Assembly: GCA_964425695.1 (NCBI GenBank) | Contig: CAYRNF010000001.1 | Coordinates: 62,001-126,000 of the forward strand | Direction of reading: 5' to 3' | DNA length: 64,000 bases | DNA from: JAKPBU01 sp964425695 | GTDB taxonomy: Bacteria > Pseudomonadota > Gammaproteobacteria > Xanthomonadales > Xanthomonadaceae | Shown here: in pieces, positions 50,238-58,663 of the stretch | How the letters are laid out: the number at the start of each line of letters is the position of its first letter | Position numbering within the stretch: the first letter of the stretch is position 1 | Made by a program: the position numbers and the translations under genes | Notes under the pieces: model-generated | What the model was told of the DNA's origin: nothing | Databases searched by the model: none | The model's input: the letters and a program-made list of their open reading frames with translations, nothing else

Positions 50238-52217
50238 ATGCCCGCGGGCGCAACCTGGTGGCGCTGCGCCGCGCTGGGGCTGGCGCTGCTGGCCAGCGGT
50301 TGCAGCAGCCTGTCGGTGCGCGAGCGTGCGCAGGCCGATCGCGTGGTGGCCGCGGCGCAATCGCAGGAAGACGCCTGCCCCGGCGCCGGCACCTGCGCGC
50401 GGCCTTCGCCCCTGCTGGCGCTGGGCGACGCGGCCCTGGCCGAAAGCGGTCCGGATACGCCGCGCCACTACGCGCTGATCCTGGACTACGGGCAGGACGC
50501 CCTGGTCTCCCGGCTGGACCTGTTCCGCGGCGCCACCGCCAGCATCGACCTGCAGACCTACATCTTCGATGAGGACGACGCCGGTCGGCTGGTGCTGGAA
50601 GAGCTGCTGGCCGCGGCGCGGCGCGGGGTGCGCGTACGCGTGCTCATGGACCAGCTGTCGGCATTGAAGGAAGTGGACACGCTGGCCGCCCTGGCCGGCG
50701 CGCACCGCAACCTGGAGGTGCGCGTCTACAACCCGATGCTGGGGCGCGCGCGGATCAGCTATCCGCAGTACGTGCTGGCCGCGGCGTGCTGCTGGCGGCG
50801 GCTCAACCAGCGCATGCACAGCAAGATGCTGGTGATCGACGGGCGCGTGGCGGTCACCGGCGGACGCAACTACCAGGACGACTACTACGACTGGAGCGAC
50901 ACCTACAACTTCCGCGACCGCGACGTGCTGGTGGCCGGCCCCGAGGTGGACGCGATGCAGGCCAACTTCCAGGCGTTCTGGGACAGCCGCCTGAGCGTGC
51001 CGGTGCAGCACCTGTCCGACGTCGGCGGCCGGGTGCTGCGCGAGGGCGTGCCGGCGCTGCCGCCCCCCGCGTACGCCATGCCCGGGCGGGTCGCCTCGGT
51101 GTCGCGCGAGGCCGAGGACGCCGCGCTGCTCGGCGGGCTGGCCGGCTCGGCGTTGCCGGTGGGCGAAGTGGAGTTCCTGGCCGACCTCCCGGAAAAACAC
51201 CGCCGCAGCGCGTCCGAAGTGGCGGCGCCGTCCACGCACGGGCTGCGCGAGCTGATCGAGGGCGCGCAGGACGAAGTACTGCTGCAGACGCCGTACCTAG
51301 TGCTGTCGCAGCCCGCGCAGCAGCTGTTCCGAGAGCTGCACGACCGGCCCGACGGCCCCGACGTGTTGGTCTCCACCAACAGCCTGGCCGCCACGGATTC
51401 GTTCATCACCTACGCCCTGGCCTACAAGTACAAGCGCCGCTACCTGCGCGACTTCGGCTTCCAGATGTACGAGTTCAAGCCGTTCCCCGGCGATGCGCCG
51501 ATCGACGTGGACGCCACCGGCGCGGTCGATATCGCCTGGCTGGACGACGGCACGCCCGTGATCGAGGGCGAGGCGATCGACCAGGCCGCGCCGCCGCGCG
51601 ATTCGGGTACCACGGACGCGGACGCGCCGCCGCGCAGGCAGGGCGCTTCCCCGCGCGCGACGCCGCGGCCGCTGGCGCGCGAATACTCGGCGCTGCGCTT
51701 CGCCGGCATCAACGTCAACGACCGGGTGCCGCTGGAGCGCGCCGGCGTGCGCATCGGGCTGCACGCCAAGTCGATGGTGGTGGACGAGCGCATCGGCGTG
51801 GTGGGCACCCACAATTTCGATCCGCGCGGCGACCACTACAACACCGAGAGCGCGGTGGTGATCGAGGATCGCGCCTTCGCGCAGGCCCTGGCGCGCAGCA
51901 TCCGCCGCGACATGGCGCCGGAGAACGCGTGGGTGATCGCGCGCCGCGACAAGCTGCCGGTGCTGTCCGGGCTGGAGTACTCGCTGGCCAAGGTGTCCGA
52001 GCACCTGCCGCTGTTCGACCTGTGGCCCACGCGCTACGCCACCAGCTACGAGTTCCGGCCCGGCCCGGAATGCCCCATGCCGCTGCCGCCGGACAATCCG
52101 CGCTTCCGCCTGTGCTACGAACCGGTGGGCGACTTCCCGGAAGTCGCGCTGGGATTCCGCAGCCTGATGACCCGGATCTTCACCGCGTTCGGCGCGGGGC
52201 TCGCGCCGATCCTGTGA
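50238..52217 (+). CDS. Phospholipase D-like lipoprotein
   Basis: The 659-residue protein has a lipobox LLASGC and two PLD/cardiolipin-synthase HKD motifs: RMHSKMLVIDGRVAVTGGRN and GLHAKSMVVDERIGVVGTHN. A GDH-type IDLQTYIFDEDDAGRL segment precedes the first. The two catalytic halves are separated by about 270 residues and a long Pro/Arg-rich insert. The C-terminus has conserved LFDLWPTRYATSYEF. Such lipoproteins are related to ClsC-type enzymes and probably act on phospholipids in the envelope. It begins 3 bp after the YceI stop. Confidence 0.9.
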   Translation: MPAGATWWRCAALGLALLASGCSSLSVRERAQADRVVAAAQSQEDACPGAGTCARPSPLLALGDAALAESGPDTPRHYALILDYGQDALVSRLDLFRGATASIDLQTYIFDEDDAGRLVLEELLAAARRGVRVRVLMDQLSALKEVDTLAALAGAHRNLEVRVYNPMLGRARISYPQYVLAAACCWRRLNQRMHSKMLVIDGRVAVTGGRNYQDDYYDWSDTYNFRDRDVLVAGPEVDAMQANFQAFWDSRLSVPVQHLSDVGGRVLREGVPALPPPAYAMPGRVASVSREAEDAALLGGLAGSALPVGEVEFLADLPEKHRRSASEVAAPSTHGLRELIEGAQDEVLLQTPYLVLSQPAQQLFRELHDRPDGPDVLVSTNSLAATDSFITYALAYKYKRRYLRDFGFQMYEFKPFPGDAPIDVDATGAVDIAWLDDGTPVIEGEAIDQAAPPRDSGTTDADAPPRRQGASPRATPRPLAREYSALRFAGINVNDRVPLERAGVRIGLHAKSMVVDERIGVVGTHNFDPRGDHYNTESAVVIEDRAFAQALARSIRRDMAPENAWVIARRDKLPVLSGLEYSLAKVSEHLPLFDLWPTRYATSYEFRPGPECPMPLPPDNPRFRLCYEPVGDFPEVALGFRSLMTRIFTAFGAGLAPIL

Positions 52218-52536
52218 CGGAGCCGCACCGGGCGCCGGCCACGCAGGCGCACCGGACCGACCACCGACCCTGACGTCGCCACTAGCCGCGCGACGCGGGT
52301 GACGTACGCATGGGTGGCCGTTGCCATGGGCCTGCAGGCCATCAGTCATGGCAACCGCGCAGGGCGGTGCGGCATCTCTTGAAGGCAAGGGCGCAGCGCC
52401 CGCGGGTTCGCCGCCCCCCCACCAGCCGACGAACGGTACCGGAGCATGACTTCCGGCACAGAGACATTGAGGTTAGGTGTTGTAGATTACCAACACACCA
52501 ATTCACCGACACAGCACGACACCACAGGAGACCGCC
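52218..52536 (+). promoter_or_regulatory. 319-bp leader region with inverted repeats, no gene
   Basis: The region before the small-protein pair has no gene. It contains a 9-bp inverted repeat GTTGCCATG/CATGGCAAC (52320-52328 and 52347-52355) with a perfect GGCCTGCAGGCC palindrome in its loop (52329-52340). A second element GTGTTG-TAGATTAC-CAACAC is at 52477-52496, 41 bp before the ATG at 52537, in an unusually AT-rich stretch. The second looks like an operator near a promoter. The first could be a terminator-like or structured leader element. Confidence 0.5.
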
Positions 52537-52725
52537 ATGACCACCAAGTCCTTCGCCCCCGCTTCCCACGCCGCCGATGCCCGCGCCTACGCCAACGTCG
52601 TGGTGCTGCCGGCCCGCCGCGAAGCCCGCCGTGATTTCGGAACTGGCTACGGCCGCAGCAGCGGCTACGCCGCCACCCCGAGTTACGTCCGCGCTACCGG
52701 CCTGTCCCGGTTCCGCTGCGCCTGA
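52537..52725 (+). CDS. Small protein of unknown family, paralogue A
   Basis: The 62-residue protein has a CAGGAGACCGCC ribosome site. The N-terminal half is Ala-rich and variable (MTTKSFAPASHAADARAYAN). The C-terminal half carries ARRDFGTGYGRSSGYA and ends GLSRFRCA, nearly identical to the next gene. Differences between the two genes in this part are mainly synonymous (DFGTGYG differs at four third positions only). This indicates real, conserved coding sequence. There is no signal peptide or membrane segment. Function unknown. A peptide precursor or a small regulator are both possible. Confidence 0.75.
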   Translation: MTTKSFAPASHAADARAYANVVVLPARREARRDFGTGYGRSSGYAATPSYVRATGLSRFRCA

Positions 52726-52791
52726 TCCGCTGCGGCCGATCCGCAGCCATACCCCCGGCGCGCCCTCGCGCCCCATCGCAGGAATTCCGCC

Positions 52792-52977
52792 ATGAACGCC
52801 GTTGCCTTCCGCCTCTCCGCCCCTTCCCGCAGCCCGGTCCAGGACGCCCCGGCCAGCCCGGCCCGCAACGAGCGCCGCGAGCGCGACTTCGGCACCGGCT
52901 ATGGCAGCAGCAGCGGCTACGCGTCACCGCGCCGCTACGCCACCGTCTCCGGCCTGTCGCGGTTCCGTTGCGCGTGA
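52792..52977 (+). CDS. Small protein of unknown family, paralogue B
   Basis: The 61-residue protein lies 66 bp after paralogue A, with a GGAATTCCGCC leader including AGGA. It starts MNAVAFRLSAPSRSPVQDAP and then has ERDFGTGYGSSSGYASPRRY and the terminal GLSRFRCA shared with A. The Tyr/Gly/Ser block, with one Cys at the end, is the conserved part, while the N-terminal half has diverged. This looks like a recent duplication under selection on the C-terminus. The function is unknown. Confidence 0.75.
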   Translation: MNAVAFRLSAPSRSPVQDAPASPARNERRERDFGTGYGSSSGYASPRRYATVSGLSRFRCA

Positions 52978-53122
52978 TTCCCAGGGTGGGTCCGACGGAC
53001 CCGCCCCACGACGTTCCGCCCCTCTCTCCCCGCCGGCGCGTCCGGTGCCGCCGTCTCCCCCGGCCGCACCGGTCCCGCCGGTCTTTTTTCGGCGCGACGG
53101 CCGCAGCCGGTATCGTGCGCGG

Positions 53123-53578
53123 ATGCGCCCGCCCGCCCCTCTGCACGCCCTGTACCGTCCGACCACGCTCGAGGCGCTGAACGCGTCGTCGCGCGGGACC
53201 GCGATGGAGCCGCTGGGCATCGTGTTCACCGAACTGGGCGCCGATTTCCTGCGCGCCACCATGCCGGTGGACGCGCGCACCCACCAGCCCTACGGCCTGC
53301 TGCACGGCGGCGCTTCGGTGCTGCTGGCCGAGACCCTGGGCAGCACCGCCGGCATGCTGAGCGTGGACGAAGGCAAGGGCGTGGTGGGCATCGAGATCAA
53401 CGCCAACCACCTGCGCGGCGTGCGCCGCGGCCAGGTGACCGGCACCGCGCGCCCGGTGCACGTGGGCCGCAGCACGCAGGTGTGGGACATCCGCATCGAG
53501 GACGATGCCGGGCGCCTGGTCTGCGTGTCGAGGCTCACGGTCGCGGTGATCGACCTGCCCGGCGGCGAAGCCGCCTGA
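53123..53578 (+). CDS. Hotdog-fold acyl-CoA thioesterase (PaaI/YdiI-like)
   Basis: The 151-residue protein has the hotdog central helix with HGGASVLLAETLGSTAGMLS, in which HGG-x9-E is typical of YdiI/4HBT-2 thioesterases. INANHLRGVRRGQVTGTARP follows, and a strand near the end reads RLVCVSRLTVAVID. The enzyme cleaves acyl- or aryl-CoA in the cytoplasm. The substrate is not fixed by sequence. It is separated from the small-protein pair by 145 bp without a gene. Confidence 0.9.
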   Translation: MRPPAPLHALYRPTTLEALNASSRGTAMEPLGIVFTELGADFLRATMPVDARTHQPYGLLHGGASVLLAETLGSTAGMLSVDEGKGVVGIEINANHLRGVRRGQVTGTARPVHVGRSTQVWDIRIEDDAGRLVCVSRLTVAVIDLPGGEAA

Positions 53579-53658
53579 CACGCGCCGCCGCGCGCGTTCT
53601 GGAGCCCGCCGTCGAACCGGCTTCGGTATCGTGCGCGCTGCACGCCCGACCCGAGCCC

Positions 53659-54438
53659 ATGCGCGCCTTCCGCTACCTCTACCGTGTCCCGCTGCTGGTC
53701 TGGCACCTGCTGGTGGACCTGCCGCTGGTGCTGCTGGCGATCACCCTGCCTGCGCACCGGGTGCGCCTGGCCAGCGGCGAACGCCTGGACCATCGCCTGA
53801 TCCGGGCCTGGCAGTCCGGCCTGATGCGCGTGTTCGGCATCCGCATGCGCAGCGTCGGTACGCCGCTGCCGGGCCCCACGGTGTTCGTGGCCAACCACGT
53901 CAGCTGGATCGACATCGTCGCCCTGCACAGCCAGCGGATGATGGGGTTCGTGGCCAAGCGCGAGATCGCGGGCTGGCCGCTGGTGGGCTGGCTGGCCACG
54001 CGCGGGGAAACCATCTACCACCAGCGCGGCAACACCGAATCGCTGGGCGGTGTGCTGCACGAGATGCTGGCGCGGCTGCGCGCCGGGCGCAGCGTGGGCG
54101 TGTTTCCGGAAGGCCGCACCCGCGGCGGGCACGAGGTCGGACCGTTCCACGCGCGGATCTTCCTGGCGGCGGTGGAAGCCGGTGCGCCGGTGCAACCGGT
54201 CGCGCTGCGCTACGGCGCGCGCGGCGAGGCGCAGACCATCGTGGCCTTCGGTCCCAACGAGAACTTCCTGCAGAACTTCCTGCGCCTGCTGGGCGAACCG
54301 CCGCGCCCGGCCGAGGCGATCTTCCTGGAGCCGATCCCGGCCGATGGCAGCGAAGGCCGGCGCCGGATCGCGGCGCTGTCGCGCGAGCGGATCGTCGCGG
54401 CGCTGCACGGCGGTCGCGATCCGGGCACGGGCGCGTAG
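53659..54438 (+). CDS. 1-acyl-glycerol-3-phosphate acyltransferase-like (PlsC family)
   Basis: The 259-residue membrane-associated enzyme has an N-terminal hydrophobic helix (VPLLVWHLLVDLPLVLLAIT). The H-x4-D catalytic motif is in FVANHVSWIDIVALHS, the second block is KREIAGWPLVGWLATRGETI, and FPEGRTRGGHEVGPFH is block III. It should acylate lysophosphatidate or a related lysophospholipid. It is followed after 3 bp by the YheT-like hydrolase. Confidence 0.92.
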   Translation: MRAFRYLYRVPLLVWHLLVDLPLVLLAITLPAHRVRLASGERLDHRLIRAWQSGLMRVFGIRMRSVGTPLPGPTVFVANHVSWIDIVALHSQRMMGFVAKREIAGWPLVGWLATRGETIYHQRGNTESLGGVLHEMLARLRAGRSVGVFPEGRTRGGHEVGPFHARIFLAAVEAGAPVQPVALRYGARGEAQTIVAFGPNENFLQNFLRLLGEPPRPAEAIFLEPIPADGSEGRRRIAALSRERIVAALHGGRDPGTGA

Positions 54439-54441
54439 ATC

Positions 54442-55551
54442 ATGGAACACCGCAGCCCGACCCCCGCCGGATCGCAGCCCGCGCACAGCGCGGGCGATGC
54501 GACGCCCACCGGGCCCGGGGCTGGCCCAGATCCAGGATCGTGGGTGACCGCGTCCGACTACCGCCCGCCGCGCTGGCTGCGCAGTCCGCACGTGCAGTCC
54601 GTGCTCGGCTCCAGCCCGTTGCGCCGGCGCCGCGGCGCCAAGGCGCTGCAGGACACCGGTGCGTTGACCAGCGGGCACCTCATCGACGGCGGCGACGGCA
54701 CGCGCCTGCACGGGCTGTACAGCCACGTGCCCGGCGTGGCGCCGCGCGGCCTGGCGCTGCTGCTGCACGGCTGGGAAGGCAGCGCCGAATCCAGCTACAT
54801 GCGGCTCACCGCGGCGCACCTGCTGCGGCGCGGGTTCGCCACGTTCCGCCTCAACTTCCGCGACCACGGCGACACCCACCACCTCAACGAGGCGCTGTTC
54901 CATTCCAACCGCATCGACGAGGTGGTGCACGCCGCCGGCGAGGTCGCGCGCGGGTTCCTGGGCGCGGGCCTGCCGATGGTGGCCGCCGGGTACTCGCTGG
55001 GCGGCAACTTCGCCCTGCGACTGGCGCTGCGCGCGCCGGCCGCGGGCCTGCCGCTGGCGCGCGTGGCGGCGGTGTGCCCGGTGCTGGACCCGGCGCTGAC
55101 CATGGAGCAGATGGAGCGCGGGCTGCCGCTGTACCTGCGCTATTTCGAACGCAAGTGGCGGCGCTCGCTCGCGCGCAAGCGCGCGCTGTTTCCGCAGCAG
55201 CACGACTTCGACGACGCCACGCTGAAGCTGCGCATGCGCGAGCTGACCCGCTGGATGGTGGAGCGCCATACCGACTTCGGCACGCTCGATGCCTACTTCG
55301 ACGGGTATTCCATCGCGGGCGAGCGGATCGCCGCGCTGCAGGTGCCGGCGGACGTGCTGATGGCGGAGGACGACCCGGTGATCCCGGTCGCCGAATTCCG
55401 CGCCTGGCCCCTGCCGCCCGGCGCGCGCCTGGACATCGCGCGGTGGGGCGGACACTGCGGGTTCCTGGAGAACGCGCGCCTGGACGGCTTCGCCGAACGC
55501 TGGGTCGCGACCCGCCTGGAAGCGGCGCTGGAGGCGGCGGGCGCCCGTTAA
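54442..55551 (+). CDS. YheT-family alpha/beta hydrolase
   Basis: The 369-residue protein has a low-complexity N-terminal 35 residues, then RPPRWLRSPHVQSVLGS typical of YheT/ABHD1-3 proteins. The oxyanion strand is LLLHGWEGSAESSYM, FRLNFRDHGDTHHLNEALFH is a family hallmark, and the nucleophile is in GYSLGGNFALR. The acid is in LMAEDDPVIPV and the His in WGGHCGFLEN. Family members act on lipids or small esters. The gene is tightly linked to the acyltransferase, which suggests a lipid role. Confidence 0.9.
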   Translation: MEHRSPTPAGSQPAHSAGDATPTGPGAGPDPGSWVTASDYRPPRWLRSPHVQSVLGSSPLRRRRGAKALQDTGALTSGHLIDGGDGTRLHGLYSHVPGVAPRGLALLLHGWEGSAESSYMRLTAAHLLRRGFATFRLNFRDHGDTHHLNEALFHSNRIDEVVHAAGEVARGFLGAGLPMVAAGYSLGGNFALRLALRAPAAGLPLARVAAVCPVLDPALTMEQMERGLPLYLRYFERKWRRSLARKRALFPQQHDFDDATLKLRMRELTRWMVERHTDFGTLDAYFDGYSIAGERIAALQVPADVLMAEDDPVIPVAEFRAWPLPPGARLDIARWGGHCGFLENARLDGFAERWVATRLEAALEAAGAR

Positions 55552-55579
55552 ACTAGCGGTTTTCCCGCAGCGGACCGCC

Positions 55580-57640
55580 ATGTACCAGCCGATCATCGAT
55601 GCCCTGCGCCGCGGCGCCCACGACGAGGCGCTGACCACGGCGCGCGGTCTCGCCGCCGAACATCCGCACGATGCGCAGGCCTTGCGCTGGCTGGGTGCGG
55701 CCCAGGCGGCGGCCGGCGACCGCAGCGCGGCGCTGGAGAGCATCGACCGTGCCATCGCGCTGGCGCCCGACGACGGCGACCTGCAGTTCCAGCGCGCCGG
55801 CCTGCTGCTCGGAACCGGCCAGGGCGCCGCCGCTGACGACGCGCTGGCCCGGTCCGTGCAGCTGGATCCCAACCAGTTCGGCGCGTATGTGATGCAGGCG
55901 CAGCTGGCGCTGGCGCGCAACGAACTGGACGAAGCCGAACGCCTGCAGCGCTTGGCGGCACGCCTGGAGCCGGAGCACCCCTGGTTGCGCGCCATCGAGG
56001 GCACCTTGGCCCTGCGCCGCGGCGACGTGGAGGGCGCGCAGGCGATCCTGTCCGCGGCTGCGCAGCAGGCGCCGGACGATCCGCAGGTGCGCCAGGCGCT
56101 GGGATTCGCCTACATGGCCGGGGGCCACCACGCCTTCGCCGAACAGGCCTTCCGCGGCGTGCTCGACACGGTGCGCGACACCGGTGCGTTGCGCGGCCTG
56201 GTGGCCGAGCTGATGCGGCGCCAGGGGCGGCCTGCCGAAGCGGCGGCCGAACTGGAACCGCTGCTGGCCGATCCGGCCACCGCCACGCCGTCGCTGCGCC
56301 GCTTCGCCGCCGAGTTGCACCTGGTTTCCGGACGCCACGACCTGGCGCTGCCGCTGCTGCGCGAAGCGCTGGCCGCGCAGCCGCGCGATCGCCGCAGCTA
56401 CAACGCGCTGATCGAATGCTGGCGCCGCAACGGCGACGTGGAGGATGCGCGGCAGACCCTGGAATCGGCGGTCGCGGCCGCGCCCGACAACCCGGATGCT
56501 TGGCGCGCGCGCCTGGCCTTCGAGCCGATGCCGGCGGAGAGCGCGCTGCAGGTCGTCGACCGGTGGCTGGACGCGATGCCGGGCTTCGTGCCCGCACTCG
56601 AAGCCCGCATGGCGGTGCTCGGCGCACTGGGACGTGCGCAAGACGCGCAGGCCGTTGCGCAGCAGATCGTCGAGCGCGAGCCCGGGCACGGACAGGCGGA
56701 ACTGCGGCTGATCGACGGCAAGCTGCGCAGCGACCCGGCGTCGGCGATCGCCCACATCGACGGACTCCTCGCCCAGGCCGGTCCGGAACACCGGCCGCTG
56801 CTCGAAGCCTGGAAGGCGCTGGCACTGGACCGCCATGGCAATCACGCCTCCGCGGCGCGCGCCTGGCAGGCCCTGCACGCCGGCGAGGCGCCGAAGCGGC
56901 TGCCGCTGCCGGCAATGACCGCCGCGCAGGTGGAACTGCCCATGCCTGCGGGGACGGGCGGCGAACACGTCTCGTTGCTGGTGGGGTTCCCGGGGGCGTG
57001 CGTGGACGCGGTGGTGGCACTGCTGGCGGGCATCGCGCCCGCCCTGCGCGCGGACCGCCTGGGCAGCCAGCCACCGCAGGACCTGCTGCAGAACTTCAAC
57101 ACTCCGGCGCGGCTGCGCAGTGGCGAGCTGACCGGTGCGGCGGTGGCCGACAGCTGGCAGCAGGCGCTGCCTGCGCGCGAGATCCAGCACGACATCATCG
57201 ACTGGCTGCTGTGGTGGGACAACGCGCTGCTGCTGGCGCTGCGCGAACGCCTGCCGCAGGCGCTGGTGGTGTTCGCGCTGCGCGATCCGCGCGACATGCT
57301 GCTGGACTGGCTGGCCTTCGGCGCCACGCCGCCGCTGCGCATGGAAAGCCCGCTCGCGGCCGCGCATTGGCTGGCGCAGGCGCTGGAGCACGCCGCGGTG
57401 CTGCACGAACAGGACCTGCAGCCGCATGCGCTGCTGCGCGTGGACGAGGCCGTGGCCGATCCGGTGCGGCTGGCGCGCGTCACCGGCGAGGCCTTCGGCG
57501 TGGCGCTGCCCGAACCGGAAGGCCTGGCGCTGCCGCCGCGCTTCCCGGCCGGACACTGGCGCGCCTACCGCGATGCGCTGGCCGAGCCGTTCGCCCTGCT
57601 CACGCCGATGGCGGTGCGGCTTGGCTACGCTGAAGACTGA
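55580..57640 (+). CDS. TPR protein with C-terminal sulfotransferase-like domain
   Basis: The 686-residue protein has about nine TPR-like units over residues 1-430 (AALESIDRAIALAPDDGDLQ, AQAILSAAAQQAPDDPQVRQ) and a C-terminal 220-residue domain. This contains VFALRDPRDMLLDWLAFG, the 3'-phosphate-binding motif of PAPS sulfotransferases. The 5'-phosphosulfate loop is degenerate: it reads LLVGFPGACVDAVVALL where GLPRSGTTLL is expected, with no basic residue or Ser/Thr. It may therefore bind but not transfer sulfate. Its target is unknown. Confidence 0.85.
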   Translation: MYQPIIDALRRGAHDEALTTARGLAAEHPHDAQALRWLGAAQAAAGDRSAALESIDRAIALAPDDGDLQFQRAGLLLGTGQGAAADDALARSVQLDPNQFGAYVMQAQLALARNELDEAERLQRLAARLEPEHPWLRAIEGTLALRRGDVEGAQAILSAAAQQAPDDPQVRQALGFAYMAGGHHAFAEQAFRGVLDTVRDTGALRGLVAELMRRQGRPAEAAAELEPLLADPATATPSLRRFAAELHLVSGRHDLALPLLREALAAQPRDRRSYNALIECWRRNGDVEDARQTLESAVAAAPDNPDAWRARLAFEPMPAESALQVVDRWLDAMPGFVPALEARMAVLGALGRAQDAQAVAQQIVEREPGHGQAELRLIDGKLRSDPASAIAHIDGLLAQAGPEHRPLLEAWKALALDRHGNHASAARAWQALHAGEAPKRLPLPAMTAAQVELPMPAGTGGEHVSLLVGFPGACVDAVVALLAGIAPALRADRLGSQPPQDLLQNFNTPARLRSGELTGAAVADSWQQALPAREIQHDIIDWLLWWDNALLLALRERLPQALVVFALRDPRDMLLDWLAFGATPPLRMESPLAAAHWLAQALEHAAVLHEQDLQPHALLRVDEAVADPVRLARVTGEAFGVALPEPEGLALPPRFPAGHWRAYRDALAEPFALLTPMAVRLGYAED

Positions 57641-57658
57641 CCCGTTGGCGGAGGCGGC

Positions 57659-58264
57659 ATGAAGATCACCAGCAGCAGCTTCGAACACGGCAAGCCGATC
57701 CCCGAGGCGTTCGCGATGGGCGCGCCCGGCGGGTTCGGCGGCAATCGCAACCCGCAGCTGGCCTGGAGCGGCGCACCGGACGGCACGCGCTCGTTCGCGC
57801 TGCTGTGCATCGACACCGATGCGCCCACCGACGCTTCGCTGGCCGGCAGAGAAGGCGTGGAGATCCCGGTGGACCATCCGCGCGGCGAGTTCGTGCACTG
57901 GGCCATGGTGGACATCGCGGCGGACACGCGCGAGATCGCCGAAGGCAGCTGCAGCACCGGCGTGACACAGGGCGGCAAGCGCACGCCGGACGGCCCCGCC
58001 GGCGCCCGCCAGGGCCTCAACGACTACACCGGCTGGTTCGCGGGCGATCCCGCGCTGGGCGGCCGGTATTTCGGCTACGACGGCCCGTATCCGCCGCCCA
58101 ACGACCTGCGCACGCACCGCTATTTCTTCCGCCTGTTCGCGCTGGACGTGAATACGCTCGAGGTGGCCGGCGACTTCACCGCCGCCGACGTGTTCCGCGC
58201 CATGCACGGCCACGTGCTGGCCGAAGCGTCGACCTTCGGCACCTATTCGCTGCACGCCGCGTAG
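57659..58264 (+). CDS. YbhB/YbcL (PEBP-like) protein
   Basis: The 201-residue protein opens MKITSSSFEHGKPIPEAFAM and has GGFGGNRNPQLAWSGAPDGT, the DTDAPT motif, HWAMVDIAAD and YDGPYPPPNDLRTHRYFFRL. These are phosphatidylethanolamine-binding/Raf-kinase-inhibitor-like signatures (PF01161-type). The bacterial homologues are cytoplasmic and of poorly known role. It follows the TPR gene by 18 bp. Confidence 0.9.
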   Translation: MKITSSSFEHGKPIPEAFAMGAPGGFGGNRNPQLAWSGAPDGTRSFALLCIDTDAPTDASLAGREGVEIPVDHPRGEFVHWAMVDIAADTREIAEGSCSTGVTQGGKRTPDGPAGARQGLNDYTGWFAGDPALGGRYFGYDGPYPPPNDLRTHRYFFRLFALDVNTLEVAGDFTAADVFRAMHGHVLAEASTFGTYSLHAA

Positions 58265-58272
58265 CTGAGCCG

Positions 58273-58641
58273 GTGATTGCGTGGCGGGACCGCGCGCGGG
58301 CGCTGAAGGCGCAGGCGCTGACGGTCTGGTACGCGGCGCGCGATCCCGCCCTGCCGTGGTGGCTGCGCCTGCTGGCGCTGGCGATCGCCGGCTACGCCTT
58401 CAGTCCGATCGACCTGGTACCGGATTTCATTCCGGTACTGGGCCTGCTCGACGATCTGCTGCTGCTTCCGCTGGGCATCGCGCTGCTGCTGAGGCTCACG
58501 CCGCCGGCGGTGATGGCGCGCGCGCAGGCGCGCGCGGCGGCCGCCGCGCAGCGTCCGGTCGGCAGGATCGCGGCGGTGCTGGTGGTGGCGACGTGGGTCG
58601 TGCTCGCGGCCGCGTGCGCGTGGTGGTTCTGGCGGCCTTGA
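58273..58641 (+). CDS. YkvA/DUF1232 membrane protein
   Basis: The 122-residue protein starts at a GTG 8 bp after the YbhB gene. DUF1232 signature residues are present in RLLALAIAGYAFSPIDLVPD and FIPVLGLLDDLLLLPLGI. A second hydrophobic segment near the C-terminus (RIAAVLVVATWVVLAAACAW) suggests a membrane anchor. The function of the family is not known. Confidence 0.85.
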   Translation: MIAWRDRARALKAQALTVWYAARDPALPWWLRLLALAIAGYAFSPIDLVPDFIPVLGLLDDLLLLPLGIALLLRLTPPAVMARAQARAAAAAQRPVGRIAAVLVVATWVVLAAACAWWFWRP

Positions 58642-58663
58642 GCACAGCTGGGGCGGTTTGCGC

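Noticed and set aside
52537..52977. Calling the small tandem proteins RiPP precursors
   Set aside because: No cyclodehydratase, radical SAM, lanthionine or peptidase/transport gene is adjacent, and the conserved half is C-terminal and nearly identical in both. The claim would go beyond the sequence.
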